Source: Roseococcus thiosulfatophilus (GTDB lineage Bacteria > Pseudomonadota > Alphaproteobacteria > Acetobacterales > Acetobacteraceae). From it: a DNA stretch of 64,000 nucleotides. The position numbers were made by a program, and so were the translations under genes. The stretch spans positions 1 through 64,000 of the forward strand of contig NZ_JAFFQY010000002.1 of assembly GCF_017311575.1 (NCBI RefSeq). Reading direction: 5' to 3'. Positions within the stretch are counted from its first letter, which is position 1; each line of letters starts with the position of its first letter. Below the pieces are notes generated by a model. The model worked only from the letters and a program-made list of their open reading frames with translations, was not told the origin of the DNA and made no database searches. Shown here piece after piece: positions 16,434-24,552 of the stretch.

Positions 16434-17386
16434 TGTCGCGCCGGGCCTTCCTCGCGGCGCTTCTCGCCGCCCCGGCCGTGGCGCGCGCCGAGGCGCCGCC
16501 CGCTTTGCTGCGCCCGCATGTGCTGCTGGAGGGGGACACGCTGCGCGTCTCCGACCTCTTCGACCAGGCCGGGCCGCGCGGCGCCACGCCGCTCGCCGCC
16601 GCCCCCCTGCCCGGAAGGCGCATGGTGCTGGAGGCGCAGAATCTGTGGAACATCGCCCGCGCCCATGGCGTGCCCTGGCGGCCGCTGACGGGGCAGGAGC
16701 GCGCGGTGATCGAACGCCCCGGCCGCCCCGTCCCCCGCGCCGAGATCGAGGCGCTGCTGCGCGCCGAACTGGTCCGCCACGGCATGGAAGAGGAGATGGA
16801 GATGGACCTGCCCGGCCTGATCCCGCCTATGATCCCGGGTGCGGCCTTCTACGAAATGGCGCTGGAGGGGGTGGTGCTGGAACAGCCGTCCTTGCGCTTC
16901 GCCGCCACCCTGCTGGTGCTGGCCGATGGCATGCCCGCCCAGCGCATGCGCCTGGTGGGCCGCGCGGCCCCCACGACGCCCGTGGTCGTGGCCACCCGGC
17001 GCCTCGCCCTGAACGAGATCATCGCGCCCGAGGATGCGCGCCTCATCCGCCTGCGCGCCGAGCGTGTGCGGCCAGGCCAGGCGCAGCAGCTCGAACAGGT
17101 CGTGGGGCAGGAGCTGCGCCGCCCCATGGCGGTGGAACAGAGCTTCGCGCTGGTGGATCTGGGCCCGCCCTCCGTCGTGCAGCGCAACGCCCTCGTCACC
17201 CTTCTGCTGGAGGCGCCGGGCCTGCAACTCGCTGTGCAGGGCCGCGCCATGCGCGCCGCCGCCCGTGGCGAGGCCGTGACGGTGATGAACCTCACCAGCC
17301 GCAACGTGGTGGAGGGCATCGCCATCGCCCCCGGCCGCGTGCGCGTCGCCATGGGCAGCGTGCCCGTTTCCACTGCCGCCCGATGA
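16433..17386 (+). CDS. flgA: Flagellar P-ring assembly chaperone FlgA
   Basis: 317 residues, longer than enterobacterial FlgA but normal for alphaproteobacteria. A twin-Arg type signal peptide (MSRRAFLAALLAAPAVARA) is followed by two weakly conserved modules and a C-terminal SAF/ChapFlgA domain ending in A-V-T-V-M-N-L-T-S-R-N-V-V-E-G. It acts in the periplasm to help FlgI assemble the P-ring. Coupled to flgG (one-base overlap) and flgH. Confidence 0.93.
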   Translation: MSRRAFLAALLAAPAVARAEAPPALLRPHVLLEGDTLRVSDLFDQAGPRGATPLAAAPLPGRRMVLEAQNLWNIARAHGVPWRPLTGQERAVIERPGRPVPRAEIEALLRAELVRHGMEEEMEMDLPGLIPPMIPGAAFYEMALEGVVLEQPSLRFAATLLVLADGMPAQRMRLVGRAAPTTPVVVATRRLALNEIIAPEDARLIRLRAERVRPGQAQQLEQVVGQELRRPMAVEQSFALVDLGPPSVVQRNALVTLLLEAPGLQLAVQGRAMRAAARGEAVTVMNLTSRNVVEGIAIAPGRVRVAMGSVPVSTAAR

Positions 17387-17397
17387 GGAAGCCCGCC

Positions 17398-18135
17398 ATG
17401 AAGCGCGCCGCCCCTGCCCTTCTTGCCCTCCTGATGCTGGCCGGCTGCGGCCAGGCCGAGCGCCTCTCGCGCGTCGGCCGCGCGCCGGACTTCACACCGG
17501 TGACGGACCCCACTTCCGACCCACGCTGGCGCCCCGTCTCCATGCCCATGCCCGCGCCGCAGGAGGCGCCGGCCATGGCCAATTCGCTCTGGCGCCCGGG
17601 CAGCCGCACCTTCCTGCGCGACCAGCGCGCGGCGCAGGTGGGGGATCTCATCACCATCCTCGTCTCCATCCAGGACCAGGCGCAGCTGCAGAACCGCACC
17701 CAGGCGACGCGCGGCGGCACGCAGGAAATGGGCATGCCCGCCCTCTTCGGCCTGGAGAGCGCGGTGCCGCGCGTGCTGCCCAACACGGTGGACCCCGCGC
17801 GCCTCGTCGGCACCAACAGCACCGGCACCGCCGATGGCACGGGCAGCGTGCGCCGCACCGAGCAGATCACGCTGCGGCTGGCGGGCGTGATTACCCAGTC
17901 CCTGCCCAACGGCAACATGGTGGTGATGGGCCGGCAGGAGGTGCGGGTGAACAATGAGATGCGCGAGCTGACGGTGCAGGGCATCGTCCGCCCGCAGGAT
18001 ATCGGCAGCGACAACACGGTGCGGCATGACCGGCTGGCGGAGGCGCGCATCGCCTATGGGGGGCGGGGTTCGCTCAGCGACATCCAGCAGCCCAGGCTGG
18101 GGCAGCAGCTGCTCGACATCCTGCTGCCGTTCTGA
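17398..18135 (+). CDS. flgH: Flagellar L-ring lipoprotein FlgH
   Basis: 245 residues. Signal peptide with a lipobox LAGC (Cys17), so an outer-membrane lipoprotein. FlgH motifs include the LWRPGSRTFLRDQRA region, VGDLITI and the C-terminal VRPQDI with A-R-I-A-Y-G-G-R-G. It forms the L-ring bushing. The start at 17398 is preferred because GAGGAA precedes it by seven bases; ATG 17383, overlapping the flgA stop, is possible. Last gene of flgFGAH. Confidence 0.95.
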   Translation: MKRAAPALLALLMLAGCGQAERLSRVGRAPDFTPVTDPTSDPRWRPVSMPMPAPQEAPAMANSLWRPGSRTFLRDQRAAQVGDLITILVSIQDQAQLQNRTQATRGGTQEMGMPALFGLESAVPRVLPNTVDPARLVGTNSTGTADGTGSVRRTEQITLRLAGVITQSLPNGNMVVMGRQEVRVNNEMRELTVQGIVRPQDIGSDNTVRHDRLAEARIAYGGRGSLSDIQQPRLGQQLLDILLPF

Positions 18136-18138
18136 GTT

Positions 18139-18218
18139 CCCCACGAAATCGCTTCGCGCTTTCGCGGGGGCCCCAGACGACACCCCACGAAATCGCTTCG
18201 CGCTTTCGCGGGGGCCCC
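18139..18218. repeat. Two 36-bp direct repeats, each able to fold into a hairpin, after flgH
   Basis: The 36-bp unit at 18139-18174 is repeated without change at 18183-18218, period 44 bp. Each unit starts with CCCCACGAAA and ends with TTTCGCGGGGGCCCC, so it can form a long imperfect hairpin (one A/C mismatch). The pair lies between the ends of the convergent flgH and methyltransferase genes, where it could act as a bidirectional terminator. Similar palindromes may be dispersed in the genome. Confidence 0.8.
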
Positions 18219-18292
18219 GTCTTGGCGCACATCCTTCGCGGACTGCCCAGTTGCCGCGGCGAAGCCGCGGCGCCGACCGGGGGCCACGCCTC

Positions 18293-18892
18293 CTATTCGG
18301 GGCGCACCACATGGCGCGCCAGGTCGAAGGCGATGGCGGCCGCATCCACCGCCTCCGGCACCGAGAACACCGCGCACCGGCCCATGGTCGAGGCAGGCGC
18401 CAAATGCCGCTCCACGACATGATAGTCGTGGGGACGATCCATGTAGTCGTCGAAGAGGATCAGCGTGCCCGGCACCGCCTTCAGCAGGCAGGCCAGGAAG
18501 CAGGCCACCCGGAAACGGCCGTCAATCAGGATCAGGTCCGGCGCGTGCGCGCGCCGCTCGATCTCGTGCCAGATCTGCAGCGGGTAGCCCGGCCATTGGC
18601 GGCACGCCTGGGTGTTGGCCGGACGCCCCCATTCGGCGGTCTCGCCCAAATGGGCCAGCATCAGCCAGAAGCCTGTGCCCGGCCGGCGCACCTGCGCGGC
18701 GGCACGCTGGACGCGCTCCGCGAAGGGCCGGTCGGATTCGACGGAATAGACCCGAGGCACGCCAAGCCGCAGCGCCAGCAGCGTGCTGCCCCCCGTGCCA
18801 TATTCGAGATAGCAGCTGGCGGCCTTCATCCGCCCCTCCAGGAAGGCGCGCGCCTCGGGCGGCATCTGCGGTTCGTCCGGCACGTCGTGCAT
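18293..18892 (-). CDS. Class I SAM-dependent methyltransferase-like protein
   Basis: 199 residues. LEYGTGGSTLLAL (about residue 28) is a glycine-rich cofactor loop, followed by an acidic residue at the end of the next strand (VYSVESD) and ILIDGRFR further on. The pattern is that of small Rossmann-fold methyltransferases often found near sugar or cell-surface genes. The start is chosen at 18892 because AGGAGG lies nine bases before it. It is convergent with flgH and divergent from the GMC gene. Substrate unknown. Confidence 0.65.
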   Translation of the reverse strand: MHDVPDEPQMPPEARAFLEGRMKAASCYLEYGTGGSTLLALRLGVPRVYSVESDRPFAERVQRAAAQVRRPGTGFWLMLAHLGETAEWGRPANTQACRQWPGYPLQIWHEIERRAHAPDLILIDGRFRVACFLACLLKAVPGTLILFDDYMDRPHDYHVVERHLAPASTMGRCAVFSVPEAVDAAAIAFDLARHVVRPE

Positions 18893-19108
18893 GGGGGCGG
18901 TCCTCCTGGGCCATGGCGTCGCGGCCGGGTGCGCGGCACCCCGGTCCGGCCGCGAGGGGCGCGGCAGCCGGGCCGAGCAAGCCCCGGGCCAGGCGCCCCC
19001 CGCACAGGGCGAAGCCAAGCCCGCCACGAATCCGACGCAGCGCCGCCTTCCCCCGCCCGCCCCGGCGGGATTAGGCTCATGCCCGCGAAGCAATCCCGGG
19101 GAAGCGCC

Positions 19109-20740
19109 ATGGATGACGAATTCGACTATGTGATCGTGGGCTGTGGCGCCGCGGGCTCGCTCCTCGCCGCGCGGCTTTCCGAGGACAGCGCCGTGCGCGT
19201 CTGCGTGCTGGAAGCGGGGCCCAAGGACCGCAACCCCTTCATCCATATCCCCGCCGGCTTCATCAAGACGCTGAAGGACCCTTCCGTCACTTGGCAGTTC
19301 CGCACGGCGCCGACCGAGCGCACGGGCGGGCGGCCCATCGCCACGGTGCAGGGGCGGACGCTCGGCGGCTCCTCCTCCGTGAACGGGATGATCTACAATC
19401 GCGGCCAGCCCGGCGACCTCGATTCCTGGGCGCAGCGCGGCAATCGCGGCTGGGGCTATGCCGACAGCCTGCCCTATTACCGCCGCACCGAACGCCGCCT
19501 CGGTTATGGCGAGGCGGACAAGCGCGGGCGCGAACAGGGCATCCCCGTCACCGACATGGACTGGATCAACCCGCTCAGCGAGGCCTTCATCAAGGCCTGC
19601 GAGGGGGCGGGCATTCCGCGCAACCCCGACTACAATTCCGGTGACCAGGCGGGGGTGGGCTATTTCCAGCGGGCCATCCTGAACGGCAAGCGCGTCTCGG
19701 CCTACCGCGCCTTCCTGCACGGGGCGCTGGCGCGGCCCAACCTGGACCTGCGGACCGAGGCGCGGGCCAATGCCATCCTGATGGAGGGCAAGCGCGCCGT
19801 CGGTGTCAGCTACCAGCGCAAGCAGGGCGGGCCTTCGACCACGGTGCGCGCGCGGCGCGAGGTGATCCTCTGCGGCGGCACGGTCAACACCGCGCGGCTG
19901 CTGCAGGTCAGCGGCATCGGCCCCGCGCCGCTGCTGCAATCATTGGGCGTGGAGGTGCGGCACGAACTCCGCGGCGTGGGCGAGAATTTCCGCGACCACT
20001 ATGCGTCCCGCGTGGTCTGGCGCGCCAAGCCGGGCGTCACCACGCTGAACGAACTCGCGCGCGGCCTGCGCCTGGGTGGGCAGGTGGCGCGCTGGGGCAT
20101 GGGGCAGCCCAGCATCCTCGCGACCGCGCCCAGCCATGTCTATGTCTTCTGGAAGAGCTTCGAGGGGCTGGACCAGCCGGACCTGCAATGCGTCTTCACC
20201 CCCGGCAGCTACAAGGAGGGCCAGGTCTATGTGCTGGACGACTACCCCGGCGTGACCGCCGGCGCCTGGCAGCACCGGCCGGAGAGCACCGGCTGGGTGC
20301 GCGCGAAAAGCCGCGACGTGTTCGAGGACCCCGAGATCCAGCCCAACTACCTGAAGGACGAGAATGACCGCCGGGTGCATCTGGGCGGCATCCGCCTCAT
20401 CCGCCGCCTGCTGAACCGGCCGGAGATGGCGCCCTTCCTGGAGACGGAGACCCTGCCCGGCCTCGACGCGCAGTCGGATGACGAGCTGCTGGACTTCGCC
20501 TACCGCAATGGCAGCACGACCTACCACCTCATCGGCACGGCGCGGATGGGCCCGGCCACCGACCCGACGGCGGTGGTGGATGACCGACTGCGCGTGCACG
20601 GGATGGAGGGGCTCAGGGTGGTGGACGCCTCGATCATGCCCAGCATGACCAGCGCGAACACCTATGCGACCACGCTGATGATCGCGGAGAAGGCCAGCGA
20701 CTTTATCCGCGGGCGGGCGCTGGAGAGCGAGGCGGCCTAG
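19109..20740 (+). CDS. GMC family FAD-dependent oxidoreductase (choline/alcohol dehydrogenase type)
   Basis: 543 residues. FAD-binding loop GCGAAGSLLAARL near residue 11, GMC signature 1 around GRTLGGSSSVNGMIYNRG, and signature 2 around GGTVNTARLLQVSGIGP. The catalytic pair is visible as His in TYHLIGTARMG and Asn in SANTYATTLM near the C-terminus. Such enzymes oxidise alcohols, choline or sugars. ATG 19109 fits the family N-terminus; ATG 19079 is in frame upstream. There is no betaine-type partner nearby, so the substrate stays open. Confidence 0.9.
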   Translation: MDDEFDYVIVGCGAAGSLLAARLSEDSAVRVCVLEAGPKDRNPFIHIPAGFIKTLKDPSVTWQFRTAPTERTGGRPIATVQGRTLGGSSSVNGMIYNRGQPGDLDSWAQRGNRGWGYADSLPYYRRTERRLGYGEADKRGREQGIPVTDMDWINPLSEAFIKACEGAGIPRNPDYNSGDQAGVGYFQRAILNGKRVSAYRAFLHGALARPNLDLRTEARANAILMEGKRAVGVSYQRKQGGPSTTVRARREVILCGGTVNTARLLQVSGIGPAPLLQSLGVEVRHELRGVGENFRDHYASRVVWRAKPGVTTLNELARGLRLGGQVARWGMGQPSILATAPSHVYVFWKSFEGLDQPDLQCVFTPGSYKEGQVYVLDDYPGVTAGAWQHRPESTGWVRAKSRDVFEDPEIQPNYLKDENDRRVHLGGIRLIRRLLNRPEMAPFLETETLPGLDAQSDDELLDFAYRNGSTTYHLIGTARMGPATDPTAVVDDRLRVHGMEGLRVVDASIMPSMTSANTYATTLMIAEKASDFIRGRALESEAA

Positions 20741-20826
20741 CGTCTGATCCGCGGAGGCGGAGCCGAGGCGGTGAATCAGCCGCGCGTAAAGCGTCCGACC
20801 CGCCTCATCCCACCTGTCCGGACGTG

Positions 20827-20850
20827 ACCGCGACGTTCAGTCGTCGCGGT
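20827..20850 (-). terminator. Hairpin across the dksA stop codon
   Basis: ACCGCGACG (20827-20835) pairs perfectly with CGTCGCGGT (20842-20850); the dksA stop codon lies in the TTCAGT loop. It sits between the convergent ends of the GMC gene and dksA. There is no U-tract, so an RNA-stabilising or weak terminator role is possible. Confidence 0.4.
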
Positions 20851-21253
20851 GGACCTTCTCCATCCGCTCATGCCGCTCCTGCGCTTCGATGGAGAGGGTG
20901 GCGATGGGGCGGGCTTCGAGGCGGCGCAGCCCGATGGGCTCGTCGGTTTCCTCGCAATAGCCGTAGGTGCCGTTGGCGATGCGCTCCAGCGCCTGATCTA
21001 TCTTGGAGATCAGCTTGCGGGCGCGGTCGCGGGTGCGAAGTTCCAGGGCGCGGTCGGTCTCGACACTGGCCCGGTCGGTCAAATCGGCCTCGGCGATGCC
21101 GCCGGCGGAGAGGGAATTCAGCGTGACCCCCGCCTCACGCAGCAACTCGTGGCGCCATCTGAGCAACTTCTGTCGGAAATACTCCTGCTGGAGGGCGTTC
21201 ATGAATTCTTCGTCCTCTGAAGGACGATAGTCGGGCGGCAGCGTCACGACCAT
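20837..21253 (-). CDS. dksA: DksA/TraR family RNA polymerase-binding regulator
   Basis: 138 residues: coiled-coil hairpin with D-L-T-D-R-A-S at its tip, then the globular end G-L-R-R-L-E-A-R-P. DksA enters the secondary channel of RNA polymerase and acts with ppGpp. At the zinc-finger positions only one Cys remains (YCEETDEP; the other three positions are Thr, Ser and Ala), so this is a zinc-independent form as known from alphaproteobacteria. The start at 21253 has a GGGGAGG ribosome site; an in-frame extension to 21340 is unlikely. Confidence 0.93.
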   Translation of the reverse strand: MVVTLPPDYRPSEDEEFMNALQQEYFRQKLLRWRHELLREAGVTLNSLSAGGIAEADLTDRASVETDRALELRTRDRARKLISKIDQALERIANGTYGYCEETDEPIGLRRLEARPIATLSIEAQERHERMEKVHRDD

Positions 21254-21402
21254 TCTTCTTGCCTCCCCTACACGGTGCGGCAAGCCCGGCGCCTGCCGCC
21301 CTCCCAGGGCGGGCGGACCATAGGCGGGAGCATTCGTCACAACAAGGGGTCAATCGCGACAAGTGCATGACCCTGTTCGGCTTCGACCGGACAAATCCGG
21401 TG

Positions 21403-21780
21403 TCAGCGGCCCAGCCGGGCCAATGTGACGCGCGCGCGCAGGGCGATTCCCTCCACCAATTCGCGCAGGGCGGGGTCGTGGCCGGCCTCGCCCTCGGCCA
21501 GGGCGGCCATGCGCCGCAGGGCCGATTCGGGCAGCCGGCCGGCGAGCAGCCCGGCCTGCAGCCCCGCCAGTTCCTGCAACAGGGCCTGGCCGCGGCGGGC
21601 GGCGGTGGCGTCCCGCTCCTCGGGCGTCAGGGCGGGGGGCGCGACGCCCACGCCCAGCCCCACCATGGGGGCGATGGCGGCCGCATGGGTGGGCGCCTCG
21701 CTCTCGGCCAGGCGAAAGCCGGCCGGCCCGCGCGCGGCGCGCCGCGCCGTCACCCCATAGCCCCGGATCGGCTCGACCAT
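21403..21780 (-). CDS. fliX: Flagellar assembly regulator FliX
   Basis: 125 residues. The N-terminal I-R-G-Y-G motif, the central Pro-rich linker and the helical part with LLQELAGLQAGLLAGR fit the FliX family. In Caulobacter FliX is a trans-acting factor that controls the sigma-54 activator FlbD and links basal-body assembly to late gene expression, and its gene is likewise next to flgI. Here it diverges from flgI across a 201-bp region with a sigma-54 promoter and palindromic sites. No flbD gene is inside the window. Confidence 0.85.
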   Translation of the reverse strand: MVEPIRGYGVTARRAARGPAGFRLAESEAPTHAAAIAPMVGLGVGVAPPALTPEERDATAARRGQALLQELAGLQAGLLAGRLPESALRRMAALAEGEAGHDPALRELVEGIALRARVTLARLGR

Positions 21781-21816
21781 GCTGGCCCTCTCCTTTCGCC
21801 CGCTGCTGCCGCCCCC

Positions 21817-21851
21817 CGGCAAGGTTTCACGCGCCCCGGCAGGCTTTGCCG
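21817..21851. promoter_or_regulatory. Palindromic activator site(s) upstream of flgI
   Basis: 21837-21851 is a perfect CGGCA-N5-TGCCG palindrome, ending 21 bp before the -24 GG of the flgI promoter. A half-site, CGGCA at 21817-21821, lies 20 bp further upstream. This repeats the layout before flgF and fits a shared enhancer-binding protein, FlbD-like by context. Confidence 0.6.
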
Positions 21852-21871
21852 GCCGAGAAGGGCCCCAGGGC

Positions 21872-21887
21872 TGGCATGCCGGTTGCG
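21872..21887 (+). promoter_or_regulatory. Sigma-54 promoter of the flgI operon
   Basis: TGGCATG-N4-TTGCG with GG at 21873-21874 and GC at 21885-21886, ten bases apart. It lies about 95 bases upstream of the flgI start codon and is oriented toward flgI. Confidence 0.8.
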
Positions 21888-21981
21888 AAGCGCCTGGGGC
21901 CCCACACCGGGGCGCCTGGAAGGTGGAGGTATTGTGTTGCCAGCGGATGAACGCGCCGCCCGCAAGGGAGCATGGTCGGCC

Positions 21982-23082
21982 ATGCGGCGGATGGGGGGGC
22001 TGCTCGCGCTGCTCCTGCTGCTGCCGGGCCTGGCGCTGGCCCAGCCCGTCCGCATCAAGGACATCGCGGACATCGAGGGCGTGCGCGACAACCAGCTGGT
22101 GGGCTATGGCCTGGTGGTGGGCCTGCCCGGCACCGGCGACAGGCTCCGCACCGCCATCTTCACCCGGCAATCCCTGGTGGGGATGCTGGAACGGCTGGGC
22201 GTGAACACCCGCGACAATGAGGCGCGCCTCGACACGCGCAACATCGCGGCCGTGATGGTGACGGCCAACCTGCCCGCCTTCGCCCAGCCGGGTTCGCGGA
22301 TTGACGTCGCCATCTCCTCGCTGGGCGACGCGCAGAACCTCACGGGCGGCATGCTCGTGGTCACCCCCCTGCTGGGCGCGGATGGCGAGGTCTATGCGGT
22401 GGCGCAGGGCGCCGTGGCGACGGGCGCCATCGCGGCGCGGGGTGCCGGCGGCAGCGTGCAGCGCGGCGTGCCGACCTCGGCGCGGATTTCGGCGGGCGCG
22501 ATCGTGGAGCGCGCGGTGCCCTTCACCCTGGCCAACCGGCCCACCCTGCGGCTGGCGCTGCGCAACCCCGACTTCACCACGGCGCGGCGCATCGCGGCCG
22601 CCATCAACCGCGCCCAAGGCCAGGGCGTGGCGCGGGCCACCGACCCGCGCACCGTGCTGCTGAACATTAATGGCCGCGACCCGGTGGCCTTCATCACCGA
22701 CATCGAGCAGCTGCGGATCACGCCCGACCAGGTGGCCCGCGTCGTCATCGAGGAGGCGTCGGGCACCATCGTCATGGGCGCCAATGTGCGCGTCTCCACG
22801 GTGGCGATCGCGCAGGGCAACCTCACCATCCGCATCACGGAGACGCCGCAGGTGGTGCAGCCCAACCCGCTGGCGGGCGGCGAGACGGCGGTGGTGCCGC
22901 GCACCCAGATCGAGGTGGATGACCAGCGCGAACGCCGCGTGGGCGTGCTGGATGGCGGCGTCACGCTGGAGGAGCTGGTGCGCGGGCTGAACAGCCTGGG
23001 CGTCGGGCCCCGCGACCTGATCACCATCCTGCAGACCATCCGCGCGGCGGGTGCGCTGCAGGCGGAATTGGAGGTGCGCTGA
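21982..23082 (+). CDS. flgI: Flagellar P-ring protein FlgI
   Basis: 366 residues, the usual FlgI size. Cleavable signal peptide (MRRMGGLLALLLLLPGLALA), then VRIKDIADIEGVRDNQLVGYGLVVGL, the family opening. Further FlgI blocks include NVAAVMVTA-like NIAAVMVTANLP, S-R-I-D-V-A-I-S-S-L-G-D-A and the C-terminal L-N-S-L-G-V-G-P-R-D-L. It polymerises in the periplasm around the rod. ATG 21982 fits the signal peptide with AAGGGAG upstream. First gene of the flgI-flgJ-flgN operon. Confidence 0.97.
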   Translation: MRRMGGLLALLLLLPGLALAQPVRIKDIADIEGVRDNQLVGYGLVVGLPGTGDRLRTAIFTRQSLVGMLERLGVNTRDNEARLDTRNIAAVMVTANLPAFAQPGSRIDVAISSLGDAQNLTGGMLVVTPLLGADGEVYAVAQGAVATGAIAARGAGGSVQRGVPTSARISAGAIVERAVPFTLANRPTLRLALRNPDFTTARRIAAAINRAQGQGVARATDPRTVLLNINGRDPVAFITDIEQLRITPDQVARVVIEEASGTIVMGANVRVSTVAIAQGNLTIRITETPQVVQPNPLAGGETAVVPRTQIEVDDQRERRVGVLDGGVTLEELVRGLNSLGVGPRDLITILQTIRAAGALQAELEVR

Positions 23083-23375
23083 TGATCACGCCCATTCCCG
23101 CCGGAGCCGCCGCCCAGGTGCCCCCACGCATGCGGCAGGCCGCCCAGGCCTTCGAGGCGCAGGTGCTGGCCCAGCTGCTGCAACCCGCCTTCGCCGCCGC
23201 CAGCAACCCGCGCTCCGCCTTCGGCGGCGGGTCGGCCGAGGCGCAGTGGCGGCCCATGCTCGTCGAGGCCTTCGCCACCTCCGCCGCGCGCGGCGGGCGG
23301 GGCATCGGGCTCGCCGACATGGTCCTCGCCCACATGATCCGCACCCAAGCCCAATCACAGGAGAACCGCCCATGA
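23082..23375 (+). CDS. flgJ: Rod-binding protein FlgJ, single-domain form
   Basis: 97 residues corresponding only to the N-terminal rod-binding half of enterobacterial FlgJ: the A-A-Q-A-F-E-A-Q-V-L-A-Q-L-L-Q-P core and FGGGSAEAQWRPMLVEAFA. There is no C-terminal muramidase domain, which is normal in alphaproteobacteria, where a separate lytic enzyme is used. It caps rod growth in the periplasm. The start overlaps the flgI stop by one base. Confidence 0.9.
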   Translation: MITPIPAGAAAQVPPRMRQAAQAFEAQVLAQLLQPAFAAASNPRSAFGGGSAEAQWRPMLVEAFATSAARGGRGIGLADMVLAHMIRTQAQSQENRP

Positions 23376-23773
23376 TGGATGCCGTCATCGCCGCCGGGGA
23401 GCGCCTCGCCGAGGCCCTTCGCGCCGAGAACGAGGCGCTGGCCGCGCTCGACCTCACCCGCGCCGCCGCCATGGCCACGCGCAAGGTGCAGGCCACCGAT
23501 GCCTTCGCCGCCGCCACCGCCGCCGCGACGCGCGTGGGCGCCCGCGCCGAGGGCACGCTGCGCCAGGCGGCGGAGCGGCTGGCGACCGACCTCGGCTCGC
23601 TCGGCCAGCAGAACCGGAAGTTGCTGGAGGAGGCGATCGCGCTGCAATCCCGCGTGATCGAGACCATCGCCCATGCCTCGCGCCCCGCTTCCCACGCGCC
23701 GGGCTATGGCCGCCAGGGCCGCCACCGGCCAGGTGCCCAGGCCGCGGCCCTTGCGGTGGTGACGCGGGCCTGA
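23372..23773 (+). CDS. flgN: FlgN-like flagellar export chaperone
   Basis: 133 residues, almost wholly helical and rich in Ala, Glu and Arg, with the layout of FlgN chaperones: an N-terminal helix (RLAEALRAENEALAALDL), a central helical pair and a C-terminal tail. FlgN binds hook-associated proteins FlgK and FlgL before export. Position directly after flgJ (4-base overlap, GGAGAAC ribosome site) supports the call more than sequence does, as FlgN proteins diverge strongly. Confidence 0.65.
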   Translation: MMDAVIAAGERLAEALRAENEALAALDLTRAAAMATRKVQATDAFAAATAAATRVGARAEGTLRQAAERLATDLGSLGQQNRKLLEEAIALQSRVIETIAHASRPASHAPGYGRQGRHRPGAQAAALAVVTRA

Positions 23774-23787
23774 CAGAACCGGGCCGC

Positions 23788-24552
23788 ATGGATGGCCCGG
23801 GGCATGAAGCAGAATGGCAGGCGCTGCTGGCCGGTGAACCCGGCCGCGCGGGCGCCATGGCGGGGCTGTTCGGGCCCCTCTTCCGCCCGACCGCACCCGA
23901 TGGCTGCGTCGTGGTGGGGCGGCTCGCGCAGACGCTCGACGGGCGCATCGCCACCCGCAGCGGCCACAGCCAATGGATCGGCGGCGAGGGCGATCTGCGC
24001 CACACCCACCGGCTGCGCGCCCTGTGCCACGCCGTGCTGGTGGGCGCGGCCACGGTGCGCGAGGATGACCCGCGCCTGACCACGCGGCGGGTGGAAGGCC
24101 CCTCGCCCGTGCGGGTGGTGCTGGATGCATCCCGCCGGCTATCCACTGATTACGGCGTGTTCCGCGAAGGCCCGCCCACCCTGCTGGTCGCGGCCGAGGA
24201 CGGGCCGGCGACCCACGGCACGGCCGAGGTGCTGCGCGTGGCGCGCGGCGCGGATGGCGGCCTCGATCTGCCCGCCTTGCTGCGGGCGCTGGCCGCGCGG
24301 GGGCTGACGCGCATCTTCGTGGAGGGCGGCGGGCAGACCGTCTCGCGCTTCCTGGCGGCGGGGTGCCTGGACCGGCTGCATGTGACGGTGGCGCCCATGA
24401 TCCTGGGCTCCGGCCGCCCGGCCTTCGCCCTGCCGGAGGTGAACCGCATCGAACAGGGGATGCGCTTCGGCTGGACGGTGCATGACATCGCGCCCGACGT
24501 GCTGTTCGACATCGCGCTGGATCGGCGCGCACCCCCCTGGCAGGCGCCATGA
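23788..24552 (+). CDS. RibD C-terminal domain reductase (DHFR-like fold)
   Basis: 254 residues: a short N-terminal extension then the pyrimidine reductase domain, with R-L-A-Q-T-L-D-G-R-I-A, S-Q-W-I-G-G, the A-V-L-V-G-A-A-T-V-R-E-D-D-P-R-L motif and the VEGGG cofactor loop near residue 176. The deaminase half of RibD is absent, so it should be a stand-alone NADPH-dependent reductase of a pyrimidine or pterin-type intermediate. It starts 14 bp after flgN and overlaps the next gene (ATGA), so it links the flagellar operon to the pterin-like cluster. General riboflavin synthesis is less likely given its partners. Confidence 0.85.
   Translation: MDGPGHEAEWQALLAGEPGRAGAMAGLFGPLFRPTAPDGCVVVGRLAQTLDGRIATRSGHSQWIGGEGDLRHTHRLRALCHAVLVGAATVREDDPRLTTRRVEGPSPVRVVLDASRRLSTDYGVFREGPPTLLVAAEDGPATHGTAEVLRVARGADGGLDLPALLRALAARGLTRIFVEGGGQTVSRFLAAGCLDRLHVTVAPMILGSGRPAFALPEVNRIEQGMRFGWTVHDIAPDVLFDIALDRRAPPWQAP

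Noticed and set aside
18026-19108. Upstream extension of the GMC oxidoreductase gene
   Set aside because: The frame is open but the extension runs antisense to the methyltransferase gene and through the 36-bp repeats; the family N-terminus begins at 19109.
20741-20836. Intrinsic terminator between the GMC gene and dksA
   Set aside because: Apart from the hairpin across the dksA stop there is no U-tract on either strand.
23788-24552. Assignment of the RibD-type gene to riboflavin synthesis
   Set aside because: The deaminase half is missing and no rib genes are adjacent; partners point to another pathway.
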